Shown: positions 26,536 to 39,184 of the stretch, one piece after another | Position numbering within the stretch: the stretch's first letter is position 1 | Layout: every line of letters starts with the position of its first letter | Origin: Escarpia spicata | Taxonomy: Eukaryota; Annelida; Polychaeta; Sabellida; Siboglinidae | Assembly: GCA_963995525.1 (NCBI GenBank) | Contig: OZ023209.1 | Span: 32,484,199-32,548,198 of the forward strand | Direction of reading: 5' to 3' | Length of the DNA: 64,000 nt | Made by a program: the position numbers and the translations under genes | The notes under the pieces: model-generated | Told to the model about the DNA's origin: nothing | What the model saw: only the letters and a program-made list of their open reading frames with translations | Databases searched by the model: none

Positions 26536-26679
26536 ATGGCATCAGCCAAGAAGGCCGACACACAGCGATTAAGGCAGTCGTTGCACCAGGCACAAGCCAG
26601 CACGAAGGAGGCGAGGCGTGCTCGCAAGGTGGCACGTATCTCTGACAGCAGCAGCAGCTATGCCCCAGGAGGCCTTTAG
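26536..26679 (+). pseudogene. 47-residue ORF, possible C-terminal remnant of a transposase
   Basis: ATG to TAG, starts MASAKKADTQRL, basic, Ala/Arg-rich, with a Ser run and a Tyr-Ala-Pro-Gly-Gly end. The basic tail ending in a Gly/Pro motif reminds me of the C-termini of some THAP-type transposon proteins. It is short, and this could be chance. Confidence 0.25.
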
Positions 26680-27436
26680 GTGCATGTAAGTGCTAGTTAG
26701 GATCATTTATGAGTTTCACACTGCATCAGCAATTTTTACGCTGGTGGGACATTTCTACTTGACATTGTTTATTTAGTACTGTCTTATACTGATGGAACAT
26801 TTTAGGCTGGTGAGACATGTTTACGTAACATACGGGTAAATTGGAAAATTTCACAATTATGTCTAATGGCCTGTTAGGACTAATACACGTAAACTTACTT
26901 TCAAAAGAAACTCTCAGAAATCATTATCTACAAAATGTGACAGATCGAAGCATAATTATACTCTTGTTGATATCCAGTGTAAATTGCAGAGACGGGTTCA
27001 ATTACAATTGTTAAATACAAAGCTTCTTAAACATTCATTTGGGTATACATTAATTGTTGAAGCAATTCAAAAAATCAATTACAATTACTTCGCTTCCAAA
27101 AATCGTTTAAACCCTACAATTACGGCGCTGCAAAAATCAACAATGTTCATCGCCAGCGGGAAAGCAGGATCAATGACGCCGGTGAAGGATCGATCGTGGG
27201 TCCTAAGATAACACAGTAGCTCGACTCGTGCTCTGCAGATCTCGTAGCATGGCCAACGGGAGGTTCCATATATAATATTATTTGGAAAATGTGGCTTGTA
27301 GGTTCCTTATCTTATAACTTTCGCCTCTGTCACATTTTTGTTTCGTTCACGCTACGATCTGTATCAAAATATGCTGTTGTTTGGTAGATTGTGACGTGCC
27401 ATTTTCATGACGTCACTGGACTGGTCCTCCGCGTTT

Positions 27437-27712
27437 ATGATAACGACGATGATGGTGACGGTGCTAATGATGATGATGGTGGGTGGTGATGATGATGGTG
27501 GTGATGCTAATGATGATGATAGTGGGTGGTGATGATGATAGTGGTGATGCTAATGATGATGATGGTGGGTAGTGATGATGATGGTGGTGATGCTAATGAT
27601 GATGATGGTGGGTGGTGATGATGATGGTGGTGATGACGACGACGATGATGATGATGATGAAAATGATGATGGTGGTGGCGGTGGCGGTGGCGGTGATGAT
27701 GATGATGATGGT
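27437..27712. repeat. (GAT/GGT)n minisatellite
   Basis: Imperfect GATGATGGTG array with a longer period of roughly 55-60 bases marked by GCTAATGATGATG. Asp/Gly/Met and His/Ile ORFs here are spurious. Confidence 0.93.
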
Positions 27713-28058
27713 GCGACCTTTCTCAGCAAGGCTTGTCGGGAAAGACGTGTTATTTTTTACACAGCAACTAGTCCGGTGGAGTAGATTCTGGATAATCATT
27801 GTTTGTTTCAAAACTGTTTGCCGTCCCACGCGATACGAAGCGTTGTTGAATGTTTTCAAGTGTCTTTGGGTGGAACCGATATAAGTGACCTAAGCGCCAC
27901 TCCAGTGTAATTTTATAATACAGTTAATAATATGGACCAAGACATTGATCTCCTTCCTGGGAACGTGGTCGTCAAGACTCGGTGGAGAAGTTACTCGATC
28001 AGTGAAGAGACTGACACTGCAAATTCGATGAATAATTTCTTCAACTAAACATATCGCC

Positions 28059-30667
28059 CGTCGTAAGACCACCTGTAATGGGTGCCCGACGGGTCGCCAC
28101 CTTGCCGTGGTCGAAGGGCTTAAGAGCCATTGTGAGCCTTAGAGCTGTGCCGGCGGGAGCTTAGCTCCTGGAAGGGTCACCCATGCCGACAGGTCAAAGG
28201 GGAGTGGTCAGACAAGTAGCGATCCACCGGTCCTCCAGGTTCGGTGGTTGGGCGTGGGGTTAGCAACTCCACCCTGTAAAACAGTCTGTGTTACTTACTT
28301 GCTGCTCCCGTAACCCGCCTGGGTCATAGGGACGCTGCATTGCTGAATGTTTCACCAGTCAACGCCAGTATTCGTGGTTGTGTGCTAATGTCTGAGTTTC
28401 TGCGAAGGTCTTCCCAGTCCATTCTGCAATATTGTCTGACCATCTCTTCCTCTGTCTTCCCTGTCTTCTTTTCTCCGGCACTGTTCCTTGTAGTATTGTT
28501 TTGTGAGCCCGCTTGATCGTGTTAAATGACCATACCATCTCAGTTTCCTCTTTTTTTACTGTGGTCAGCAGGTCTTCGTAATGTCCCACATGGATTCAAA
28601 TGATGCAGCCTCGGATCACCATCTGTTGATGGCGAGGTTGAAGATGAAGCTAAAGAGAAACTGGATGGGAACATCAGGAGTGAGGCGGAAATATAACATC
28701 AGCTTTCTGAAGGACACACAGAAGAAACAGGAATATAGGCTGATCACCAGAAACAAATTCCAGACATTACAAGGGCTACAGGACAAAGAGGACACTCTTG
28801 AAGGATGCTGGAGAAAGGTAAAAGAAGCAGTGACATCCACGTGTCATCCACGTGTCAAGCTGTGCTCGGACGGAGGAACACACAGAGGAAGGACTGGATA
28901 TCAGCGGACACCTTGAACAAGATCAAAGAGAGAAAGACGAAGAAAGCAGCCGTGAACTGCAGCCGTACTCGAACATCCAAAGCAAGAGCACAGGAAAAAG
29001 ACGCAGAAGCAAGCAGGGAGGTAGAAAGGAATGCATGGTCTGACAAACGGCACTACATAGGAGACCTTGCTGAAGAAGCAGAGCAGGCCGCAAGAAATGG
29101 CAACACAACAAGGAAACTGTCCAGCAAATACGGCAACCAGAACGTCCAGTCAAGGATAAGGAAGGAAACCACACCACAAGAGCAGACGGATAACTAAACC
29201 GATGGGCCGAGCACTTTGAAGAACTATTGAACCGATCAGCTCCAGCAAACTTACCTGATGCCCCCCCCCCCTTCGGAAACCAATCTCCCCATAGACACTA
29301 GCGAACCTACCAGAGAAGAGATCAGGAGGGCAATCCAGGAGCAGAAAAACGGAAAAGCAGCAGGCCCAGACAACATTCAGGAGCCTTGAAAGAAGATATA
29401 AACACAACAGTGGAGATGCTCTACCCAATCGTCCAGAAGATGTGCGAGGAGGAGCAGGTGCCAGCAGAATGGAAGTAGGGCTACATCAACCTCTACCTTC
29501 CGGAGGAGCAAGCCGGCTTGTGTGGACCAGATTGCAACATTGCGAATTATCGTGGATCAGCCAATAGAGTGGAACTCCCTGCTCTACATCAACTGTGTGG
29601 ACTACGAGAAGGCCTTCGACAGTGTAGACAAGGATACCCTCTGGAAACTCTTCAGACATTATGGAGTGCCTACCAAGCTCGAGAACCTCATCAGGAACTC
29701 CTACCAAGGAATGTCCAGCAGGGCCCTCCATGGAGGACAGCTCACCAAGACCTTCTAGGTAAAGACCGGAGTGCGGCAAGGATGACTGTTGTCGCCGTTC
29801 CTCTTCCTCCTGGCCATAGACTGGGTCATGAAGACTTCTACGGAACAAAGAAGAAATTGCATTCAGTGGACGCTGTGGAAGAAACTGGATGACCTGGACT
29901 TCGCAGATGGCATAGCCCTACTCTCACACATCTACCAACAGATAGAAGAGAAGACAAATGCACTAGCAACCACATCTTCGCAAATAAGCATCAACATCCA
30001 CAAGGGGAAAACAAAAACCTTCCGCATCAACGCCACCAATAGAGAAGTGATCACACTACAAGGAAGTGCCATTGGAGAAGTGGAAGCATTTATCTACCTC
30101 GGAAGCATCATCGGCAGACAGAGAGGAACAGATGCCGACGTCAGAGCAAGAATTGACCAAGCCAGAATCACCGTCCTACAACTCACGAACATCTGGAATA
30201 CCAAATCCATTGCACCCCACACTAGGGTCAGGCTCTTCAACTCCAATGTTAAATATATCCTACTTTATGGGTCCGAGAACAACAAAGGCAACCATCAAGA
30301 AGCTGCAACTGCCCGAGAAGAATACTTCGGATTCATTGGCCAGGTAAAACCCGAAACGTGGATCTGTTGCAGAGAACCAGTCAACTTTACGTGGAAGAGA
30401 AAATCAGGAAAAGAAGATGGGGATGGATCGGGCACACACCCCGAAAACCAGACACAAACCTCACCAAACAAGCGCTGTTCTGGAACTCGCAAGGAAAGAG
30501 GAAAAGAGGTTGACCACGAAACACCATGCGACGAGAACTTGAAGCAGGCACCAGCAGGATGGGCTACACCTGGAACCAACTACAGAAAATGACCCAGGAA
30601 AGGGACGCTGGAGAGCAGTTGTTGGGGGTCTATGCCCCAGTAGGGGTGGCAAGCTTAAGTAAGTAAG
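28059..30667 (+). mobile_element. LINE with 13-bp TSD, dead
   Basis: Flanked by a perfect 13-bp duplication TAAACATATCGCC (28046-28058 and 30668-30680). The 5' leader starts at 28059 (GTGCCCGACGGGTCGCC region). The coding part begins within the endonuclease C-terminus (SDHHLLMARLKMKLKRNW, about 28611). A spacer ORF follows to 29197, then reverse transcriptase motifs: CVDYEKAFDSVDKDTLWKL (about 29600), VRQG (about 29770), FLLAIDWVMKTSTEQRR, and a degenerate catalytic box FADG instead of FADD (about 29900). It ends with YAPVGVASLSK and an AAGT tail (30656-30670). Several stops and frameshifts (29199, the C run at 29261-29270, 29478, 29756) make it inactive. A reverse fragment of a related LINE interrupts it at 28289-28589. 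Confidence 0.88.
28289..28589 (-). mobile_element. reverse LINE 3' end nested in the LINE
   Basis: Read in reverse: GHYEDLLTTVKKEE, HKTILQGTVPEKRRQGRQRKR, DNIAEWTGKTFAETQ, then a stop and an AAGTAAGTAA tail at 28289-28298. It replaces the endonuclease part of the host LINE, so either it inserted with a deletion or the host piece was inverted and lost. Same family as 9815-10120. Confidence 0.78.
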
Positions 30668-30699
30668 TAAACATATCGCCTTTTGGGACGGGTGACTTC

Positions 30700-31140
30700 T
30701 TATAGGCATGTGAAGTGCTTCATAGCTTTAATGGTACCTCCGGACACTTTTATTTCGAGAGGCCTTGTTTTGCTGCCTGAGGTAATTATGTTGGCGGATG
30801 GCCCTGGTCTACCTAATACTGCTGAAGAGAGTTCCAGGCTAAGGTGAACATGGGCGAAGAGGTCTACACTATATAGACGGGAACTCTTCCGCGGAAGGAA
30901 CAAGGATGGCGCAGTCGTCGGGGTACTGTCGTTCGATGGAGGCTGTTTTCGTAACTTCCATCTTGGTGTTTGTGACGCTTCAAGTTGAGGAGCCGTCACA
31001 AGCCGATATTCCAGCTCAAAAGCCATGGTCAAGTCAACGTAGGCCATCATAGTTTCTATTTTTCTAGATATCTCTCCTGAATGTGTCGAACTATTCCTTA
31101 GTGAGCGGGAGAAAAAGATCCAAGGCTGCGGGCGATACAT
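30700..31140 (-). CDS. hypothetical 146-residue ORF
   Basis: Unrecognised. Open for 147 codons on the minus strand, starts MYRPQPWIFFSRSL, Ser/Leu/Pro-rich, no transmembrane or cysteine motif. It sits just right of the LINE's target-site duplication, in sequence of balanced base composition unlike the AT-rich spacer. It may be an exon, a decayed transposon ORF or chance. Confidence 0.22.
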   Translation of the reverse strand: MYRPQPWIFFSRSLRNSSTHSGEISRKIETMMAYVDLTMAFELEYRLVTAPQLEASQTPRWKLRKQPPSNDSTPTTAPSLFLPRKSSRLYSVDLFAHVHLSLELSSAVLGRPGPSANIITSGSKTRPLEIKVSGGTIKAMKHFTCL

Positions 31141-31598
31141 GTCTCAATCAATTGTTATCAAAGTTCGATGCATCTCACTTTCGTAGACAATAGTTATCAA
31201 CAGGCTTGTTCCAGCAACCCGTCGAGTGACATACGAATGGCAGCAATTGTCACCATTACAATATTGTGTACTCAAACTCATTGCCATCACCATTTCTACT
31301 GTCGTCAGTTACAGTACTGCATACAGCAGATAATAATTTTAACACAACTCCACAGTGACGCCACCTGGAGAATGACTGACAACTCAATTTGTCCAGTGAA
31401 AAAGTGAATAACTCAAAATAACTACCTTTACGGTTTTTTCCCCAAATACATCGCCAATTTGTGAATCATTGATCAGTGGTGCAAAAAAAGCGAATAAATT
31501 AATATAGGAAGAGCTGTGTGGACCTCGACACAAGGGCGGAAATAATGCTACCTAGGGTCAACTGGTCATGTAATTGAATAGTCTATACGTTGAGTCCG

Positions 31599-31833
31599 TT
31601 GAGGGAGGGAGGGAGGGAGGGAGGGAGGGAGGGAGGGAGCGAGGGAGGGAGGGAGGGAGGGAGGGAGGGAGGGAGGAGGGAGGGAGGGAGGGAGGGAGGG
31701 AGGGAGGGAGGGAGGGAGGGAGGGAGGGAGGGAGGGAGGGAGGGAGGGAGGGAGGGAGGGAGGGAGGGAGGGAGGGAGGGAGGGAGGGAGGGAGGGAGGG
31801 AGGGAGGGAGGGAGGGAGGGAGGGAGGGAGGGA
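31599..31833. repeat. (GGGA)n simple repeat
   Basis: About 58 GGGA units with two small interruptions. Gly/Arg/Glu and Pro/Ser/Leu ORFs are artefacts. Confidence 0.98.
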
Positions 31834-32302
31834 GAGATGTATTAAGGAGGTGGAACAGTTGGGAATATTTTGCACCAGCAACAGCATCCCATCTATTGAA
31901 ACCTCCAAATGCCATCCCTTCCAAGCCCCGCATTTAAAAACCCTCCATTCGCACTCCCAGTATATGGGAGTCAGAGTGTAATGTATAATAGTCTATGCAT
32001 TCAAGGACAATTTCAGTCGACGTTGGCGGCAACTGTTGGCATGTGAGGAGTGAGGAGCGGACATTCACAGTAATCAAATCATGAATGTGCATGTGTGCGT
32101 GCGTGTGTGCGTATCCTGTGACCCATGTACGTGTCTTAGAATGCGTACGTAATGTCTACGTGTAATAGAATACGCCGTTAGTACTACGATCATGTTGCCC
32201 CCATATTGAAAGGTGTGGATTCGTCGAGGTCACTTTTCGACTCATGCATGGGAATATATTGTATATATGGATGCATATATATAAATTAGTTTCCAATATT
32301 AC

Positions 32303-32640
32303 GAATGAATGAATGAAAGTTTATTTGGTTATTCGGTTACGGTGATATTACAAGTATGAACATAATTATGGTTTCACCAAGTAACTCGGGAGATTATCTA
32401 GAAACCCCTTGGGGCTTATTTCGAGAACCACCTATAATTACAGGTAATGTAATAATTGAACATTTTTAAAGATTTGACGCAAATAAAGGCGTCGCAATCC
32501 AATACTATATGAGGCAAATTGATAATTGAATGGTATAGTGTGCATTGGAAAATACTTGCTAACTGAGTATCTGAGATAAAATGGAAGTATGAAGACATAT
32601 AACACGTATGACTTTATACAGTATAAATAGTTAGTATAGA
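32303..32640 (-). mobile_element. LINE 3' UTR fragment (GAAT tail)
   Basis: Starts with GAATGAATGAATGAAAGTTTA, the same design as the GAAC-repeat tail followed by GTTTATTT at 10200-10228, and continues as AT-rich sequence with no coding part. Probably the 3' UTR of a jockey/CR1-like LINE on the minus strand. The right border is unclear. Confidence 0.4.
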
Positions 32641-32764
32641 CTCAGTGTCATGCAAAACTTAAAAAGATTGTTATTTTTGTTTTCGTGTCCTATGTTTTAC
32701 ATTAAAAACATTAAAGCAAGGTGTTTGTAACAACAGTATCAGTACATATAATAAATATGTAGGT

Positions 32765-33210
32765 AAAAACGTTGACGGAGATGAAGAAGCTGTGGAAAGC
32801 AACGAACAAAGATATGAAACTACGAATTATCCCAGTCTGCATAGTTCCAACTGCTACGTTTGGATGTGAAACCTGGACTCTTAATAAGAACATTATTAAA
32901 CGTATAAATGCATTTGAAAACAAGTGTTGTAGAAAGATATTACGAGTTTCGTGGACTGAACGTAGAACTAACGAATTCATCGCAGACTATATTGAACTTT
33001 GTAGAGAAACAGAAAATAAGTTATTTCGGCCATGTGAAACGGCGTCAATCTCTAGAGAGACTATAATAATGGAAGGACACGTGGATGGCAGCAGAAGCAG
33101 AGGGAGACCTGGGAGACAACGGAAGAAGGACCTAGAGGAATGGATGGGAGCAGACGAATGGCGAATGGGGAGACTGGCAAACGAAAGTATATATTAAGAG
33201 CTGTCTATGG
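32765..33210 (+). mobile_element. LINE C-terminal coding end
   Basis: A 141-residue ORF (32772-33197) with [51 protein letters not shown]: the C-terminus of an RTE/jockey-like LINE. Nearly the same end, in reverse, is at 52436-52766. The reverse transcriptase core is missing (5' truncation). Confidence 0.85.
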
Positions 33211-33354
33211 ACAATCATTCAAGGCTGCAACGTCCGGAAATGGATAAGCAAACCCAACCAACCAGATACACTAAATTGCATGTGTCATACAACGACGTGT
33301 GTATCAACTGTAAATATACAGGTATATATGTATCACATATGTGTGCACACATTT

Positions 33355-33361
33355 ATGCGCG

Positions 33362-33426
<65 letters not shown>

Positions 33427-33429
33427 ATT

Positions 33430-33506
<77 letters not shown>
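33355..33506. repeat. (CG)n/(CA)n microsatellite
   Basis: A short GCGCGCGC run, then CA units to 33506 with one TCATTAACACG interruption at 33424. Confidence 0.97.
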
Positions 33507-33507
<1 letters not shown>

Positions 33508-33971
33508 AAAAAAAATATATAGGGTAATTAAAACTTTCCAAGATACTTAGACAGTAATAGTTGTTTGAGTTTCTTTTTAAATTGATTTATGGATCTATAC
33601 ACGTTGTATATATTAACGTATTGACATTTGTACGTTCAGTATCAAAAACAAAAGGTACAGCATATAGTCGTCAGAACGTGATGAATATATTGGGGGAGGG
33701 GGGCAGATCGAGACTCGATCACCCACAAATCCTTCAACTGCACACCCGGTCCTTATCGAAATTTTGGGGGGTTAAACATATCTCCTGCCCGATCACCAAA
33801 ATTAATGAGATCGAGCGGGTCAGCGTCCCCCTCTCTCCCTCGATCTCACTCTCCATCTTCCGGCCTCTCCTAGCTTCTCCCCCTCTTCCTCTCTCCTTCT
33901 ATTCACTCTCTTCGCCCTCCTTCCATGTCCACCATTTAGGGCCAGGACACACCTAGGCTATTCCCAGACCA

Positions 33972-34521
33972 TGACGTCAGTAGCATTAAAAGCGTCACAC
34001 AGAACGATGTGTTTACAAGCAATTAAGCCCGTACTGAACAACACGCATAAACAACATATTATGCATACCCCACGCGTACCTAGGCCCTTGTGCAGACACT
34101 TCTCGAACACACCAGGCCACTGGGCAGTTCAACGGGGGCCATCTAATGTTATCGTGATGCTGAACCATAAATCCGCAATTAGTGTTTTCGTGTTGGTCTA
34201 ATATCAGTTAAATACGGTACATCATTCTGCTATTTAATTGCACGAACTTAAAAATCCGCGCAGATAAAATATAAATAACGGTTGATGAATGCATTTAATT
34301 TTTGTATTAAAGCTGCAACTAGCTTGATTTATTTGTCAACGTGGTTTTGAGAACTTCCCTGCCGTACCCGGATGTGGAGCGTTACGCCAACTCGCGCCGA
34401 GACAAGGAGAGGTCAAGGTCACTCTGTTTACCACCGACAGAAGTTTTCGCTGAAGCCTCCATTCACTCGTTTAATACACCGAGAGAAGGCTGTAGAAATT
34501 AGCAGCTCCAGCTAGTACCGG
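33972..34521 (+). promoter_or_regulatory. candidate upstream promoter, possibly of PEPCK
   Basis: Contains a perfect CRE palindrome TGACGTCA (33972-33979), a tandem nuclear-receptor half-site AGGTCAAGGTCA (34410-34421, including TCAAGGTCA), a GC-rich block, and a donor-like CCG|GTAAGT at about 34520. PEPCK needs an upstream non-coding exon, since its ATG exon begins after an acceptor at 48964. The 14.4-kb distance and lack of transcript data leave this open; another gene or chance is possible. Confidence 0.28.
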
Positions 34522-36800
34522 TAAGTTTTTCCTTACTGTGTTAATGTTGCATGCTGTCATGGTACACATGATAAGCATAATGTATATCGGTATCCGAAAA
34601 CGAATGCAAAGGGATTTCGTTTTTGGAACGCGGCCTTGACATTTGTTATAAAAACCGGCTTTTGAGTCTTGTAAAAGCCGGCTGTCAAAATGTTGACACA
34701 GCGACCATCGACGCAGAATCGACTGACATTCTAACATAAAACGATGATTTGAAAACGAACTGTCTCATCAAGCGTTATACATGAAATAAGATTATGTATT
34801 AATGCGCATTGCTTGTCGATAGCTGTTTCAGTGTTTGTCAGTCAGAAGCTGACCTATATTGCAGAAGTTGAGTTGACTTGTCCAGGGCCCAGGCAGACTC
34901 TCACACACTCCAGACAAGTTGACCCTGGACTGGCTCGAATAGAGGGGCAGTTACACTACAGTACACTGCTCAAATATTCACCAGGGCAGCCTTAGTCCTG
35001 CCTAACTAGATATTAAACAGAACCAACAACAACAACAACATTTTAGGCACACACAATGACATAAAGGTACATAAATATACTAATATTGTAGTTCAAGAAA
35101 GGTAATATTATAATTTTTAAATAGTAGACAATCGTAGACGTAGTGGTACTATAAACTACTAATAAATAGTATTATTAGTACTGAAAAACACCCATTTAAT
35201 ATTTTAGTTAAAGTAATATGTCACTGAATGTTTTAGTGATAATTTAAACTTATTTATTTATTTATTTTTAGTACTTTGTCTTCAAAGTTGTACTATTCTG
35301 TATTCAGCATGAACAATTTCAGAGGCTAACAGATGCAAGATTTCTGCTTTGATTACCGACATGTTTAAATCATGACCTGATGTACATATTACATACTGCT
35401 AGATTGATGATATAAACACTCTTAGATTGTAAACTTGACAACCGTCAAAGAGGGTAGACTCAACAGAAACCATAGACAGAAGGCTTAAAGATATGCTTAT
35501 GAGATGAGTTCAGCTTTGGTAATATTACATATCCTTGGAACTCTGGCTCTAATAGTCAATTCCAATATACTAAATATGTCCATGATCGCACATGTTGCAA
35601 TTTTGTTTGCATGTTGACATTTCATTGTATGCTACCAGTGTGTGTAGTTGGCCATTTTTCTGCTTCTATGTTTCAGTTATATATGTGTTCTTCAATTTCT
35701 CCAGTATGTCATCGTTATTTCAAATTAGGTGAAATGTACTTGTTAAATTTTACTGACTTTCAACTAGCATGCATTGATCGTAGTTAACTAACTATGCTGT
35801 TCATATTTTAACTTTGGTGTGTGTCTGCCATTTATTGGAATATTTAATGGTATGTAGTTGTAACGAGTATTGGCCTGTGGCCTATCTGAACATAGTCTGA
35901 ACATAGTCTGGGTGGCAGTGGGTGCATGGGCGTCTTTTTTCCAGATCAGTCTTTTTCCAGATCAGTCCCAAGTATGGCACTCTTGTCTCTGAACAACTGG
36001 GTTTGAAACTTAGAACCGCCCACTTTCAAGAATGCCACTGTTATTTTAACATTCCAGGTCTCTAGAAGCACCCTAAATCAATGTATCCCAGCTGGAATTT
36101 TTAGTCTTGAGATTAACGCCAAACTTCATGTTTCAAACAAAGGTTAAATGCCTATCATTAAGTCTAAATTATTTCCAAAAATTCCAGTGATTTTTTTAAC
36201 TCGATTAAATTAGCACCATTGACCCCATTTTCAGTTTCTTTACCTGGCATAGTCATGGTAATTTTGACCATGATGTATGATAAAGCTATCTAATCTTGAT
36301 AAGGCTGAAGTCTTGTTGGGCAAGCCCATCTGTTGGGATGGTTTGGTATGGTAATTACATTAGCACTACTCCTATGTTAGACCCAACAGATGTTGTCTGT
36401 CATCAGTTGCTCTCCAGTCTGCTGTGTAAGTCCAGTTATTAGACCATGTCCCAGACATGATTATGCTAATGCCCCTTCTGAACTAACTGTCAGTGCCACT
36501 CCAGAAAATGTACTTGACCCTATTTGCATGAAGACATTCAACAAACTTTGGCAAGTATATCCTGTAAGTGTCTAGGTTGCTTTGTCACGTTAGGGTCTAT
36601 TTTTACAACTGTCCCTTGACTGAGAGTGAAAAGTATCCATTTCAGTAAAATTGTTTTTCATCAGTTGTTTCTGGAGCAGCGTGACCTGTCATCCATATGT
36701 GTGTGTGGCAGGGAGTAAAGTTCAGACTACACCAAGACAAATCTGACACCATTTGTGAGGATATTATGGATGAAGACACTTGTGTCTGTCAATGCTAGTG
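34522..36800. other. spacer or long PEPCK 5' intron, left part
   Basis: AT-rich, no supported ORF, RNA gene or clear transposon end. If the promoter proposed at 34 kb is right, this belongs to the first intron of PEPCK. Confidence 0.4.
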
Positions 36801-37160
36801 CAGTGTTTCCCCTGGGTAAAATGATGAGCGAGGTGGTAGACAAGTGCTGCAGGTGCAAGTGTTGCTAGGGAGTCTGGTTTTTTTAAACTAGCTTAAAATG
36901 GTGCATTCGTAGGTATGTTTTAAGCTTTACTCATGAAGATAGAGGGGAAGATATAAAACAACAAGACACTACTTGTAAATGTAGTAATCATGATTGATAA
37001 AAGTCAGTAATCATGATTGTTTCATCGTGTTGAGGTGTGGTTTCTACTTTACCACTGGTACTCAGTTGAGTTGTGGTTTCCACTTGACCACTGGTACTTG
37101 GTTGTGGTGATGTTTTTCGAGCCCTAACCCTGGGCCTTGTTACCACGCTGACAGAGTCAG

Positions 37161-37288
37161 TAAAAAAGTAAAAGGTAAGTTCTTATATAGCACAGTATCC
37201 AGTCCTAGGACTGCTCAAGGTGCCTTACACTTTACTCCATGGCAGACCTGTTCAGTCAGTCAAACACCATCTCGACTTGTCTGGGAAG
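37161..37288 (-). mobile_element. SINE tail inserted in the left inverted repeat
   Basis: Reverse copy of the tail of the 16104-16433 family: AAAGGTAAGTTCTTATATAGC, CAGTCCTAGGACTG, ACACTTTACTCC.TGGCAGACC, CACCATCTCGACTTGTCTGGGAAG-like. The tRNA head is missing. It interrupts the transposon arm, so it is younger than the transposon. Confidence 0.78.
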
Positions 37289-37718
37289 ACTTCATTTGTA
37301 TCATCTGAATATTGTGGTAAATTAAAATGGTGTTTATGTTCCAAAGATTATATTTTATTTGTTGCTAGCATGCTATGCAATTAAAGGAAAACAAAAAGCA
37401 GTGTTATGGTGTTAAGCACCTAAAAGAGTTCAACACAAACTAAACATTTGCATCTACAATCAAAATGTTCAGATCAGTGGTTTACTCAGAATGTAGTCTT
37501 AAAGTGGAAGATTCTAACGAAATCTGCGATAACATGAAGACTGCCATCTTACTGATGACGCATTGACTTGGCCGAAGGCAACCAATAAACGAGCAGCATT
37601 ATTTTTGTTGTGTACGTCACACTGTCTGGAGTAGTTGGTTCAGTTGTCATTACTCTTCATGTCATGCGGTTCGTTCTATTAGTATAAGTTTGGCTTGCAA
37701 TGAAAATTGACTTGCAAT

Positions 37719-38076
37719 GTGCCATACTATTCTGCATACGGTTGTAACAATAGTACAGTGAAGAATAATGAGCAGTGTTTTTTATTTCCCTTTGAATCGA
37801 CCAGAAGTGAAACAGTGGATTCATAACTACGGGCGGGTTAGTTGGAACTGTCTTGGAAGCCCTCAAAATATACTACACTTTGTTCAGCTCATTTTGAAGA
37901 TACATGCTTTGAAGTAGATGTATGTGATCAGTTAATGGGACAAGATCCGACAAAATGTCACAAACGTCGATTTTTGAAGCCTGGAGCAGTGGTGACGATA
38001 TTTAGTTCAAGGACCTCCGCCGTCGAAGCGATGCATATTTTTGGTCAAATGCGCCGAGAAATAAGATCGCAACAAG
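37719..38076 (+). pseudogene. THAP-domain transposase N-terminus, frameshifted
   Basis: The C2CH zinc finger is readable in pieces: YGCNNSTVKNNEQC and FPF in one frame, RPEVKQWIHNYGRVSW in a second, and KPSKYTTLCSAHFED then HKRRFLKPGAVVTIF in a third. The zinc ligands (two Cys, then Cys and His in CSAH), the Trp and the Pro of the THAP consensus are present. Two frameshifts break it. It ends at a donor-like AAG|GTTAGT (38077). Known THAP proteins bind DNA, and THAP domains start P- and Kolobok-type transposases. Confidence 0.78.
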
Positions 38077-39068
38077 GTTAGTACTACGACGTACTCGGTA
38101 TCCAATTATAATCTTGTGCCATTTGAGATGTAAGATATGCTGGAGGCAAGCTAGAACAGTAGCAGTTCTAATGAACTACATTGCGCAATGGAGTTTAGTC
38201 TTTAGAAGAAAGCCTGAATGGCAAAAGTTAATGGCAATCAAGTCGTGTGAGCGATATTACGGTAACGGATTAACGTGGGCTGGTATAATTGCCATTTATA
38301 ATAACATTGCAAAACTGTATTTTGTGTTAAAAGAACAAAAACTTGTAAAATACGTTCTGGTGAATAGGTATCTTATCCATTCATATTGCATTAGACATTG
38401 TCATATATCGAAATGAGAAATATTTGGCCTATTTTTATGATGTTATATAATTATGTGTGACTATTGTTTATGTGATGAAGAATATCACCATATACTCTAT
38501 TATAAAATGTTTAAAATGTGTTGATTTGTATTTAGTAAAAATTACATAATGTTACTCAATTTTAGTTAAGAGGATGCAACCCAGGTGAAAGAGTTTTTTA
38601 AAGAAAAAATACTAATTTTTTTATGCTAGATTATGATAGCTTATTATGTTTACTATGAATATATATAATTTTACAATAATGACGTACCTTTAAACCACTT
38701 TTATTACTGGAATAATGGTGTCAATAGTAATTTTTATTCATTATGCCATATTTGATGGTTATTTTCTATAAAAAAAAAACATTTAAATTCTGCATTTGGA
38801 AGAAGGATATCTCTGGAAGTAATTATGTGATCCAAATATAGTTATCAATGAGCTCGCCAGATACACCATGTTTGTATTATAAAAAATACTGGCATCACTC
38901 AATAATCATATATTGTTGGGAAAAAAATCAAAAATATCTTTAAATATCTTTAATGACATACCATGTGCACACATCTTCACTAACTTGTTATTTGCACACT
39001 AATAGCAAAAACAAGTAACAGTTGTGAAAATATCTTGAATTTGGATAAAAAAATATAAATAATTGTAG

Positions 39069-39184
39069 TTTACTACGAAGGTCCGAGGCAAGGGATGCGA
39101 GGACCTCCTTCATTGGATACAGAATGTATCAAACCATCTGTGGTGCTGTTGTGCAACATGCAACGATGACGCACAGTTGCTGGA
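39069..39184 (+). pseudogene. exon remnant of the same transposase
   Basis: After an AG at 39067-39068 the frame reads TTKVRGKGCEDLLHW, IQNVSNHLWCCCATC and NDDAQLL, ending at GA|GTAAGT (39185). The KGC..L..W and NHLW...C motifs are those I know from a central region of THAP-linked transposon proteins. The match is from memory of the family, not a search. Confidence 0.5.
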
